Shown here: in pieces, positions 56,625 through 64,000 of the stretch
Position numbering within the stretch: the first letter of the stretch is position 1
How the letters are laid out: every line of letters begins with the position of its first letter
NCBI GenBank assembly: GCA_963833585.1
Contig: CAWHYF010000005.1
Span: forward strand, 744,001 to 808,000
Source of the DNA: Bog-756 sp963833585
GTDB taxonomy: Bacteria > Actinomycetota > Acidimicrobiia > Acidimicrobiales > RAAP-2
Direction of reading: 5' to 3'
Length of the DNA stretch: 64,000 nt
Program-made: the position numbers and the translations under genes
The notes under the pieces: model-generated
What the model was told of the DNA's origin: nothing
Databases searched by the model: none
Seen by the model: the letters and a program-made list of their open reading frames with translations, nothing else

Positions 56625-59363
56625 TCAGAGGTACTCCTTCTTGCGCATCCACACCAGCACGAACCAACCCCAGATGGGGGGCAGGTAGGCGGTGAAGAGA
56701 CGCTGGACGAAGACCGCCGCCACGGCGTCGGTCTCGTTGATACCCGCCGCGGTCAGGCCGATGATCATCCCGGCCTCGACCACACCCATGCCGCCCGGCA
56801 CCGGCGAGATCCCCCCCAGCATGGACCCCAGCGTGAGCACGACGATCAGGGTGGCCAGGCCGAGTCGGTCCCCGAAGGCGTGGAGGGAGGCGCCGAGGGC
56901 CATGGCCACGAAGATCTGGGCGGCCGCGCTCCCGCCGAAGATCTCCACGAGATTGCGGGGGTGCCCGGCCAGCAGCTTGAGATGGTCCCAGACCTCGGAG
57001 GCCTTGGGGCGGAGCTTGGCCGCGGCCAGCCTCCGCCACCGGGGGATGGCGAACACCAGGCCGAGGGCCACCCCCACCACCACCACGGCCACCACGATGA
57101 GCCACACCAGGTTGGAGCTGGACGAACCGGAGTCGCTGGTCGGGGAGGAGTCGAAGTGGAGGTTCCCGATGGCCAGGGGCAGGGCGATCAGGAACAGCAC
57201 GCCCTTCACGATCCAGCTGGCCGTGCTGGCCAGGACGCCGGAGCTCACCGCCACGGTGGGGGTGTACCCCTCCTGCTGGAAGAAGCGGACCCGGGTGGCG
57301 AGCACCGCCATCGACCCTCCGGCCAGGGCCACGAAGGTGTCGGAGAGCTCGAGCGCCACGGTGCGGCCGTAGGGCAGGGGGTTGGTCACCGATCCCACGG
57401 TGGTCAGGGCGATGGCCGGGTAGGCCGCCTGGGCCAGCACGAAGGTCACCGCCACCCAGCCCCAGTCGGCGCCGGTGATGGTGCTCCACGACTTCCCCAC
57501 GTTGATCAGCACCCCGATCAGGGCCCATCCCCCGATGAGGGTCCCCGCCACCAGGGCCAGGCTGACCCAACTGATCCGTCGGGGCTCGACCAGTTTGGGC
57601 ACCTCCACCCCGACGCCGGCGGCACCCTGATCCCGGAGGGCCACGAGGAGGGCCTTCTTCCCGCGCAGGGTCCTCGACGCCACCGGGTCCAGGGCGGCCC
57701 GTTGCAGATGGGGAAGCGCGCCGGCGATGACCTCGGGGGGCACCGTCCGAACGGCGGCGGCCACCGCACGCTGCGGTCCGGCCACCACCGCCAGGGCGGC
57801 CAGGGCCGCCGCCGTGTCCCGGTCCAGTTGGTCGGCGGTCGCCACCGTGGAGGCGGTGCGGAAGTCCACGAAGCCCGCCGAACCGTCGTCGTCCACCACG
57901 ATGGTCTCGGTGGAGAGGGCGCCGTGAGCGATCCGGGCCGAACGCAGGATCAGCAGCTCACCGAGGACTCGGTCGAGCGCCGCGTCGGGGATCACCGGTC
58001 CCGATGGCCCGGCCTCCCGGGCCCCGACCACCTCGGGCGGTTGGGCGTGCCCAGCGGCCTGGTCGGGATCGGCGCCGGGTGGTACCTCCGGGTCGGCCGG
58101 CGCCCCGGCGGCGTCGGGGCTCGGCGGCAGGACGTACTCGGCGAACATCGACAGGGGTCGCCCCGGGGGTGGCCGGGTGACCAGGAGTGCGTCCCGCGCC
58201 GGACCGGCCGGACCGGCCGCCAGCACGGTCGGCACCCGGGCCCCGGCCCGGTCGGCCATCAGGGTCAGGTAGGCCTCGTGTTCGACCTGCTGGCGCCGGG
58301 TCAGCGCCAGGGTCGGGCCCGAGTCCCGGTAGAAGAGGAAGCGCACCGTCTTGGCCAGCAGCTGGGCATCGGAGGCGTCGCGTCCGTAGACCGACACGTC
58401 GACCCGGGCCCCGTCGACCGTGCCGCCGAAACGACCGACGCCCCACTCCTGTTTGGAGGCGGGTCGCACGCCGACGGCGTTGATGCGGAGGTCGTCCAAC
58501 AGCAGACCCACCTCACCGGTGGACGGAAGTCCGAGCGGCGACCCGAACGCCAGGTGCACCACGGCGGTGACCCCCCAGCCGACGGCCAGGCTGGCCAGGA
58601 CCGCCAGTGGGACCCCGGACCCGTTGACCACCGCGGTGATGGCCAGCAGGCCGATGGCGGTCTCCAGACAGAGCTGCAGCCACCGGCTGAAGTAGGGCAG
58701 GGCCGCAGTGACCACGGCCACCGTGGCCGCCACCCGGGCCACCGGGAAGGCCAGGTCGACGTGGGCGTAGGCGGACGTCTGGGGACGTCCCCCGTCCGTC
58801 CCCAGCAGCACGGCCGACAGGATGCACAGGAGCCAGGCGGCCGCCCCCGACACGGCGATGTCCCTGATGGCCGAGAGGCGTCTCGACACCAGGGTCATGA
58901 AGGCGATCACGCAGACCACCCCGAGCGAGGTGATCCACCAGATGGACGAGATCAGCCATCGGACACCATCGGGCGGGGAGCCCATGGTGGTGGCCACGGT
59001 GTGCTCGAGGCTGGAGTCGGTCTTGGTGCCGAGCCAGCACACCACCAGGGCGGAGGCGGCCAGACCGAGCTTGACGGCGTCCGACCCTCGCCGACGGGTC
59101 TGACCGTCGCCCACCGGGGCGAAGACGACGGCTCGCCACCGTCGCCCCCGGGTCCGCCAGGACGCCGGACGAGGGCGGTCGGCGGGATCGGACGCTCCGG
59201 ACGCCCCCGACGATCCCGGCTGGTCCGCGGCCTCGGTCACCCGGGCCGCGCCGTCGGCTGACGACCCCTCCCCACCCTCGAGCACAGGTGATTGGGTGGT
59301 CTCCGCTCCGGCCCCACCCGGCTCGACGGCTCGACCTGCCCCATCCCGGTGCCAGTGTTCCAT
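56625..59363 (-). CDS. Pseudokinase-flippase fusion membrane protein (LPG synthase transmembrane domain)
   Basis: 912 aa. Residues 1-90 are a disordered cytoplasmic tail; 95-275 carry five to six transmembrane helices; 300-520 resemble an APH/Rio-like kinase; 595-905 form the LPG_synthase_TM (UPF0104, flippase-like) domain, ending GGISPVPGGMGVVEAGMIIG and LTAAGINETDAVAAVF. The kinase region appears dead: the ATP-lysine strand reads VSVYGRD (Ser324 instead of Lys), the catalytic loop HGALSTETI (Ala482 instead of Asp, Thr instead of Asn), and DFG is DFR (500-502). This three-part layout is known from actinobacterial proteins of unknown function. It may bind nucleotide or lipid phosphate and gate a lipid flippase; that is inference. 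Confidence 0.82.
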   Translation of the reverse strand: MEHWHRDGAGRAVEPGGAGAETTQSPVLEGGEGSSADGAARVTEAADQPGSSGASGASDPADRPRPASWRTRGRRWRAVVFAPVGDGQTRRRGSDAVKLGLAASALVVCWLGTKTDSSLEHTVATTMGSPPDGVRWLISSIWWITSLGVVCVIAFMTLVSRRLSAIRDIAVSGAAAWLLCILSAVLLGTDGGRPQTSAYAHVDLAFPVARVAATVAVVTAALPYFSRWLQLCLETAIGLLAITAVVNGSGVPLAVLASLAVGWGVTAVVHLAFGSPLGLPSTGEVGLLLDDLRINAVGVRPASKQEWGVGRFGGTVDGARVDVSVYGRDASDAQLLAKTVRFLFYRDSGPTLALTRRQQVEHEAYLTLMADRAGARVPTVLAAGPAGPARDALLVTRPPPGRPLSMFAEYVLPPSPDAAGAPADPEVPPGADPDQAAGHAQPPEVVGAREAGPSGPVIPDAALDRVLGELLILRSARIAHGALSTETIVVDDDGSAGFVDFRTASTVATADQLDRDTAAALAALAVVAGPQRAVAAAVRTVPPEVIAGALPHLQRAALDPVASRTLRGKKALLVALRDQGAAGVGVEVPKLVEPRRISWVSLALVAGTLIGGWALIGVLINVGKSWSTITGADWGWVAVTFVLAQAAYPAIALTTVGSVTNPLPYGRTVALELSDTFVALAGGSMAVLATRVRFFQQEGYTPTVAVSSGVLASTASWIVKGVLFLIALPLAIGNLHFDSSPTSDSGSSSSNLVWLIVVAVVVVGVALGLVFAIPRWRRLAAAKLRPKASEVWDHLKLLAGHPRNLVEIFGGSAAAQIFVAMALGASLHAFGDRLGLATLIVVLTLGSMLGGISPVPGGMGVVEAGMIIGLTAAGINETDAVAAVFVQRLFTAYLPPIWGWFVLVWMRKKEYL

Positions 59364-59480
59364 GCCGATCTGAACACTACGGCGTGGTCCCGCGGGGGAC
59401 GGTCATCGGTGCCGCCGGTCGGCCACCCGACGCCACGTCGGGTGGCCTCGGGGCCCGCGCCGTGCTCCACCGATCCCCGG

Positions 59481-61514
59481 CTACCCCGCTCCCGAGCCGT
59501 AGAAGCCGGCGTCGCCGAAGGTGAAGATCCCCCCGTCCCCCGCCACCAGCCAGTAGCCGAGTCCGTCCGGCGTGGAGGTCATGCCGACCACCGGCTTGAC
59601 CAGGGAAAGGTTCCCGGTCGAGCCGGAGAAGGTGGCGTCGCCGAAGGTGAAGATGCCGCCGTCGGAGGCCACCAGCCAGTACCCGCGCCCGTCGGGGGTG
59701 GGGGCCATGCCCACCACCGGCCGGTTGAGGTGGATGTTGCCGGTCGAGCCGGAGAAGCCGGCGTCGCCGAAGGTGAAGATGCCGCCGTCGGAGGCCACCA
59801 GCCAGTACCCGCGCCCGTCGGGGGTGGGGGCCATGCCCACCACCGGCTGGTTCAATCTCATGCTCCCCGTCGAGCCGAAGAACCCGGCGTCGCCGAAGGT
59901 GAAGATGCCGCCGTCGGAGGCCACCAGCCAGTAGCCGGCCCCGTCGGGGGTGGCGGCCATCCCGACGATGGGCCGGTTGAGGTGCTGGGCGCCCATGGAC
60001 CCGTGGAACCCGGCGTCGCCGAAGGTGAAGATGCCGCCGTCGGAGGCCACACCCCAGTAGCCCCCACCGTCGGGGGTGGGCGCCATGCCGACGATCGGCC
60101 GGTTGAGCGGCAGGCCCTCGGCCGACCCCAGGAAGGTGGCATCGCCGAAGGCGACGATCCCCCCGTTGTTGCCGGCCAGCCAGTAGCCCCGCCCGTCCGG
60201 GGATCGGGCCATGGCCACCGCCGGGCTGTCCAAGGCGGTGGCCGTGGTGAACCAGTCCGACCTCAACCCCACGCCGGCGGCAAAGGCGTCGCCGGTCAGC
60301 GAGACGTCCTGGTTGGAGCCCACCAGGGTCATGGTGGTGACCCGCCCACCGAAGTCGCCGTACCCGTTCCGCCCGGTGATGGAGATGGACCGCAGGTCGC
60401 CCAGCTGGGGCCAGGTGGCGTCGATGGTCGCCACCGGCACGGCGGTGGTCCAGTCATGATTGGGATTGCACGCCCCGGGGACGCAGACCGAGTCCCCGGC
60501 GTCGGGCACCGCCGGGAAGACCCCGGGATTGGTGTAGCCGCCCGTCGACGCCGAGTACTGGGTGGCCGCCACCACCCCGCCGGGGAACTCCATGACCTGC
60601 CCGCCGGTGGCCGAGGTGGCCAGGTCGGTGACGGCGCTCTCGTTCAGTGTCCCCCGGTAGGTCTGACAGGCGAGGTCGCAGGTGTCGGCGTAGCCCCCGT
60701 AGGAGTTGGGGCTCGCCATCACGTACGACCGGGTGGCCACGGCCTGGGCCTCGAGCTCCTGGAAGCCCCACGCCTGCCCCTGAGGTCCGGCGGCGCCGAG
60801 CGATCCCCAACCGGCGGGCGACTCGTTGGGCACCACGCCCGCCACGTACTGCTCGAGGGGCACCTCGTTGACCGTCCGGGCCTGCTGCAGGGAGTTGTAG
60901 GTGGCCAGGATGGAACCGTGCATGGTGACGTTGGCGGCTCCTCCCAGACAGAGGGTGAGCGTCTCTGAGCCGTCGTCGGGGCTGGGGGTGGCCGTGGGGT
61001 CGGTGGTCGAGGCCACGACGTTGGTCCAGGTGCCGTCAGGATTACCCGCGCACGAAGACGACGTCCACACCGCCCACGCCGGCCCGGGTACCTGGGTCAT
61101 CAGCGCGACCTGCCCCGGAGGGAAGTACACCCCGGCCACGGTGAATCCGGTGGCGGAGGCCACGATCAGGTTGTTCCCGTCGTTCTCGGTCATGGCCACG
61201 GTGACGACGTGGGCCTCCTGCGGCGCCGGCAGCGTGGCCAGGCTGGTCCCTCCGTAGTACGCCCCCAAGATCGAGGGGTAGGGCGTCTGGGCCAGCGCGG
61301 ACCCCAGCGCGCCCCACTGCCCCATGCCGTGACCGTGACCGAAGCCGTGTCCCTGGATGATCACCGACGAGGACGGGTAGGCGGCGGCCGGTGGCGTCGC
61401 CAGGCCCACCCCCACCAGCCAGGCCAGCAGGACCCCCACCGTGACCGCCCCCACCCCACGCCGGCCGCCACCGCCCCGGTGCCGCTTCGTGACTGGATCC
61501 GGATTCACCTGCAC
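59481..61514 (-). CDS. Secreted SpoIID-domain protein with six C-terminal 42-residue YW-DGGIF-FGD repeats
   Basis: 677 aa. An Arg-rich N-terminus and signal sequence (VTVGVLLAWLVGVGLATPPA, AAAYP cleavage site near residue 46) are followed by a SpoIID/LytB-type domain (GFGHGHGMGQWGALGSALAQ; YNSLQQARTVNEVPLEQYVA; VVPNESPAGWG; AQAVATRSYVMA; YSASTGGYT). SpoIID proteins are lytic transglycosylases acting on peptidoglycan, with the Glu of VVPNESP as the catalytic candidate. Residues 425-677 are six copies of a 42-residue repeat (GYWLVASDGGIFTFGDAGF core), probably a beta-propeller-like wall- or carbohydrate-binding module. This organism is unlikely to sporulate, so a wall-remodelling role is inferred. 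Confidence 0.88.
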   Translation of the reverse strand: MQVNPDPVTKRHRGGGGRRGVGAVTVGVLLAWLVGVGLATPPAAAYPSSSVIIQGHGFGHGHGMGQWGALGSALAQTPYPSILGAYYGGTSLATLPAPQEAHVVTVAMTENDGNNLIVASATGFTVAGVYFPPGQVALMTQVPGPAWAVWTSSSCAGNPDGTWTNVVASTTDPTATPSPDDGSETLTLCLGGAANVTMHGSILATYNSLQQARTVNEVPLEQYVAGVVPNESPAGWGSLGAAGPQGQAWGFQELEAQAVATRSYVMASPNSYGGYADTCDLACQTYRGTLNESAVTDLATSATGGQVMEFPGGVVAATQYSASTGGYTNPGVFPAVPDAGDSVCVPGACNPNHDWTTAVPVATIDATWPQLGDLRSISITGRNGYGDFGGRVTTMTLVGSNQDVSLTGDAFAAGVGLRSDWFTTATALDSPAVAMARSPDGRGYWLAGNNGGIVAFGDATFLGSAEGLPLNRPIVGMAPTPDGGGYWGVASDGGIFTFGDAGFHGSMGAQHLNRPIVGMAATPDGAGYWLVASDGGIFTFGDAGFFGSTGSMRLNQPVVGMAPTPDGRGYWLVASDGGIFTFGDAGFSGSTGNIHLNRPVVGMAPTPDGRGYWLVASDGGIFTFGDATFSGSTGNLSLVKPVVGMTSTPDGLGYWLVAGDGGIFTFGDAGFYGSGAG
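59484..60232 (-). repeat. 126-bp in-frame tandem repeat, six units, coding the FGD repeats
   Basis: The segment gtgaagat recurs at 59521, 59647, 59773 and onward at exactly 126-bp spacing. Units 3 to 5 are nearly identical in DNA, including synonymous positions, which points to recent duplication or gene conversion; units 1, 2 and 6 have diverged. Confidence 0.85.
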
Positions 61515-61589
61515 CTCGGGAGGCAGAGTACCGCCACCGTCCCACGCTGGCGCGGACCAGCGCTTGGACGGATCTCCGGGCCGGCGGTG

Positions 61590-62705
61590 CTAGACGGAGC
61601 TGACCCCCTGGACGGTGCAGGCCGCGTCGAGGGCGGCGGCAAAACGCTCCCTGACCCGCGGCAGGGCGAAGGACTCCACCCGTTCGGCGGCCGCCCCGGC
61701 CAAGACGCTCCGCAGGTTCTGGTCGTGAACCACCCGGTCGATGGCCGCGGCCACCCGGGCCGGGCCCTTGTCCGGCAGCACCAGGCCGGCCCCCTGGACG
61801 GTCTCGGGTACGGCCGTGTTGGCGTAGGCCACGATCGGCAGACGGTGGTACATCGACTCCAACAGGGGAACGCAGAACCCCTCGTGGTTGGAGAGGCAGC
61901 AGAACGCGTCGGCGGCGGCGTAGTAGGCGATGAGCTGTTCGTGGGTGACCACGCCGGCCATCTCCACCGCATCGGTGAGTCCGAGCTCCTCGATGAACCG
62001 ATCGAGGGCCACCGAGTACTCCTCGCTGATCGATCCCCCCACCACCTGGAGCCGGGCCTCCGGGTCGTAGAGCCGACGGTAGGTGGCCAGGGCCTTGATC
62101 AGATCGTCCTGGCCCTTGTGAGGGGAGACCTTGCCCACGAACAGCAGATCGGCTCCGCCGTGCGACTTCTGGGCGGCCAGCCGCGCCTCCACGGCCGGGT
62201 CCGGTGCGCCCGCAAAGCTGTCGAGGTCGATGAGCAGGGGGATGGTCGTGGTCGACCGGTAGCCGGCCGAACGGAGCTCCCCCTCGTTGAACCGTGAGTC
62301 GGCGACGGCGAACTCGGTCACCGGGGCCAGGTCCCGCAGCTGGGCCCGTCCCCACCGAACCTCCTCCCCGACCTCGGGCATCCATGCCTCGATGAGGTCG
62401 GCCGGAGTGATGTTGTGGTAGTTCACGAACTTCCGCTCGGGTCGCTCACGGAAGACATCGGCCACGCCGCTGCCGATGGACAGCTGGTACAGGAGGACCC
62501 GTCCGTTGGCCGGATGGTCGCTCAGCCTGCCGACGGGATACCCGAACTCCAGTCGGTCCGATGAGGCATTGCCGTAGTAGATGTCGGACCGGTACCCGCG
62601 CGACCGGAGTAGGTCACGGAGCTGCACGGTGTGCCCGCCGATGGCGTCACGGCTGGCCAGCGTGGGAATGACCTGGTCGATCCGGTCGACGCCGCCGTCC
62701 GTCAC
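61590..62705 (-). CDS. GT4-type glycosyltransferase (GT-B fold)
   Basis: 371 aa. The C-terminal nucleotide-sugar domain has LLFVGKVSPHKGQDDLIKAL and the EX7E-type motif NHEGFCVPLLESMYHRLPIV; the N-terminal acceptor domain has IGGHTVQLRDLLRSRGYRSD and HNITPADLIEAW. Typical of O-antigen, capsule or exopolysaccharide assembly. Start GTG 62705 is 7 nt after the Wzt-like gene stop; GTG 62759 would overlap that gene more deeply. The pairing with a Wzt-like ATPase supports a polysaccharide role. Sugar specificity unknown. Confidence 0.88.
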   Translation of the reverse strand: MTDGGVDRIDQVIPTLASRDAIGGHTVQLRDLLRSRGYRSDIYYGNASSDRLEFGYPVGRLSDHPANGRVLLYQLSIGSGVADVFRERPERKFVNYHNITPADLIEAWMPEVGEEVRWGRAQLRDLAPVTEFAVADSRFNEGELRSAGYRSTTTIPLLIDLDSFAGAPDPAVEARLAAQKSHGGADLLFVGKVSPHKGQDDLIKALATYRRLYDPEARLQVVGGSISEEYSVALDRFIEELGLTDAVEMAGVVTHEQLIAYYAAADAFCCLSNHEGFCVPLLESMYHRLPIVAYANTAVPETVQGAGLVLPDKGPARVAAAIDRVVHDQNLRSVLAGAAAERVESFALPRVRERFAAALDAACTVQGVSSV

Positions 62706-62712
62706 CGGTCGA

Positions 62713-63981
62713 TCACGAGGCGGACTCCTCCCACCCGGCGAGTGGTGCGAACTGGGCACCGCTCACGGTGGGGACCTCGCCGGTGTGCCCGCTGGACCGG
62801 AGCCGGAAGCTCACGTCCAGCGGCAGGCGCACCCGACCGGTGGAGCGGCCGTTGTTGGCCACCTCGAACTGGGTCACCTGGTCCTTCCAGTCGTACACCG
62901 CGGTGTCGGTGGCGCTGCGGACGCCGACGCTCACCGAGTAGGTCCCGTCCAACAGGGGCACTTCGGGGAAGAAGAACCGGACCACTCCCCCACCCTCGGG
63001 AACGTCCAGGGCGCAGAGCGGATCATCGGGGTCGGAGGCGAAGACCAGCTCGTTGGCGTCGTCATGGATGGCAATGGTGGCCATGGCGTTGGGTACGGCG
63101 GCCAGACTGTCCAGATCCGCCGTCACGGTCAGCGACTCGCCCGGATACAGATGCTGGCGGGATCCGCTCCCCCCGTGCTCGGCCTGGACCGTCCCGATGG
63201 CGAAGACGTTGCCGGCGATCCCCCCGGACTCCGATCCCTCGAGCGTGCCCACCCCCAGCAGATCGGCCAGGTACACCCGGATGCCCTCGCCGGCTTCGTC
63301 CACCGTGATGACACGGCCGTGGTTCATCACCATGACACGGGCGCAGTTCTGGCGGATGGTGTCGGTCCCGTGGCTCACCACCACGATGGTCCTTCCCTCG
63401 CGCTGGAATTTCTTCACGTGGTCCAGGCACTTCCGCTGGAAGTTGGCGTCCCCCACCGCCAGCACCTCGTCCACCAGCAACACGTCGGGCTCGACGTTCA
63501 CCGCCACGGCAAAGCCGAGCCGGACGTACATCCCGGAGGAGTAGAACTTGACCTGATTGTCGATGAACTCCTCGAGCTCGGCGAAGGCCACGATGTCGTC
63601 GAAGCGCTTCTCGATGTCCGAGTGGGACAGGCCGAGGAGTGAACCGTTGAGGAAGATGTTGTCCCGCCCCGACAGATCCGGTTGGAAGCCGGCGCCCAGC
63701 TCCAACATGGCGGCCAGGCTCCCCCGGACCCGGATCTCCCCCGAGGTGGGCTTGAGGATGCCGGCGATGCACTTGAGCAGGGTCGACTTCCCGCACCCGT
63801 TGCGGCCGAGGATCCCGAACGTCTCCCCCTGGTTGATGTCGACGTTGACGTCGCGCAGGGCCCAGAACGGGGTGAACGGCATCTTCCCGCCATGGATGAC
63901 CCGTTCCTTCAACGAGGTGTGCTTCTCGTTGTAGAGGCGGAACTGCTTGGAGATGTCCCGGACCTCGATGGCGACGGCCAC
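62713..63981 (-). CDS. Polysaccharide ABC transporter ATPase with C-terminal glycan-binding domain (Wzt-type)
   Basis: 422 aa. ABC domain (1-245): Walker A GILGRNGCGKSTLL, signature YSSGMYVRLGFAVAV, Walker B VLLVDEVLAVGDANFQRKC and H-loop VVVSHGTD. Residues 255-422 form a beta-rich Wzt_C-type domain that in O-antigen exporters recognises the polysaccharide's terminal cap. Start GTG 63981 has GAGGAG 9 nt upstream, inside the end of the preceding gene. It would pair with a Wzm permease, probably encoded just outside the window. Confidence 0.93.
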   Translation of the reverse strand: MAVAIEVRDISKQFRLYNEKHTSLKERVIHGGKMPFTPFWALRDVNVDINQGETFGILGRNGCGKSTLLKCIAGILKPTSGEIRVRGSLAAMLELGAGFQPDLSGRDNIFLNGSLLGLSHSDIEKRFDDIVAFAELEEFIDNQVKFYSSGMYVRLGFAVAVNVEPDVLLVDEVLAVGDANFQRKCLDHVKKFQREGRTIVVVSHGTDTIRQNCARVMVMNHGRVITVDEAGEGIRVYLADLLGVGTLEGSESGGIAGNVFAIGTVQAEHGGSGSRQHLYPGESLTVTADLDSLAAVPNAMATIAIHDDANELVFASDPDDPLCALDVPEGGGVVRFFFPEVPLLDGTYSVSVGVRSATDTAVYDWKDQVTQFEVANNGRSTGRVRLPLDVSFRLRSSGHTGEVPTVSGAQFAPLAGWEESAS

Positions 63982-63984
63982 GAT

Positions 63985-64000
63985 CTAGAGCTCCTCGGCG
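63985..64000 (-). CDS. Last codons of an upstream gene, possibly the Wzm permease (truncated)
   Basis: In the frame ending at the TAG at 63985-63987 the visible codons read Ala-Glu-Glu-Leu-stop, directly before the Wzt-like gene. Wzm permease genes usually precede wzt. Only five codons are visible, so this is context-based inference. Confidence 0.25.

Noticed and set aside
5581..59261. Very long plus-strand open frames opposite the minus-strand genes (for example 5581-8298, 37937-41074 and 56286-59261).
   Set aside because: They are antisense shadows typical of very high GC: translations are Arg/Pro/Gly/His-rich with no domain, and they cover well-identified genes.
44763..60232. Direct repeats as a possible CRISPR array.
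   Set aside because: The 22-bp repeats abut without spacers and the 126-bp repeats are in-frame protein repeats; no cas genes are present.
1..64000. tRNA, rRNA, riboswitch, prophage or insertion sequence features.
   Set aside because: I found no cloverleaf, rRNA, transposase, integrase, attachment site or known riboswitch pattern in any intergenic region I read.

Overview
The window is a high-GC actinobacterial core region, most likely from the class Acidimicrobiia. The reasons are the division/cell-wall (dcw) gene order running through sepF, yggT and divIVA, the LexA / LysM / NrdR trio, the actinobacterial order rpsO-pnp-M16 peptidase-dapB...dapA-rnj-ftsK...miaB-miaA-dapF-hflX, a meso-diaminopimelate-type MurE, and a SpoIID protein carrying the YW-V-DGGIF-FGD repeat that is abundant in Acidimicrobiia. 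I see no rRNA, tRNA, insertion sequence, prophage or CRISPR array. Nearly everything is on the minus strand and tightly packed with ATGA/GTGA overlaps.

Layout, left to right. 1-3.2 kb: end of a sigma factor (+), then rluD, lspA and a DksA/TraR zinc-finger protein with a histone-H1-like tail (all -). 3.2-20.8 kb: the dcw cluster, transcribed right to left as mraZ-rsmH-ftsL-ftsI-murE-mraY-ftsW-murG-murC-murB-ftsQ-ftsZ-pgeF-yggS-sepF-yggT-divIVA. It is preceded by a promoter threaded through a 10-bp-spaced MraZ box array, and ftsZ has its own promoter. murF and murD are missing from their usual places. 21-27 kb: lipoate ligase-like protein, HNH nuclease, a small conserved protein, ROK kinase, DUF3040 protein, dinB, PIG-L deacetylase, nrdR. 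27-28.5 kb: a divergent SOS control region with four LexA boxes between a LysM division-inhibitor candidate and lexA. 28.5-38.4 kb: aldo/keto reductase, dapE, dapD, dapC, hflX, dapF, miaA, miaB, thrB. 38.5-45.8 kb: D,D-carboxypeptidase, ftsK, rnj, dapA. 46-48.7 kb: a small accessory island (ferritin-like di-iron protein and two TetR regulators) between dapA and dapB. 48.7-54 kb: dapB, M16 peptidase, pnp, rpsO. 54-56.6 kb: 1-Cys peroxiredoxin, with a divergent crotonase-HAD pair. 56.6-64 kb: a pseudokinase-flippase fusion, the SpoIID-repeat protein, a GT4 glycosyltransferase and a Wzt-type ABC ATPase, which look like the start of a surface-polysaccharide locus running off the right edge.

The genes fit together as an envelope-growth neighbourhood: DAP synthesis (dapA, B, C, D, E, F), lipid I/II synthesis (murE, mraY, murB, murC, murG), septal synthesis and Z-ring control (ftsZ, sepF, ftsQ, ftsL, ftsW, ftsI, divIVA), chromosome clearance (ftsK), and SOS control over division (lexA, LysM protein).

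Sequence quality caveat. Seven single-base frameshifts interrupt six conserved genes (two in lspA; one each in pgeF, ftsQ, murB, murE and pnp), and six of the seven lie in the first 16 kb. Each is repaired by adding or removing one base, after which the protein has a normal length and stop/start overlap. I annotate these genes with their repaired extents. All family assignments come from reading motifs; no database search was run.
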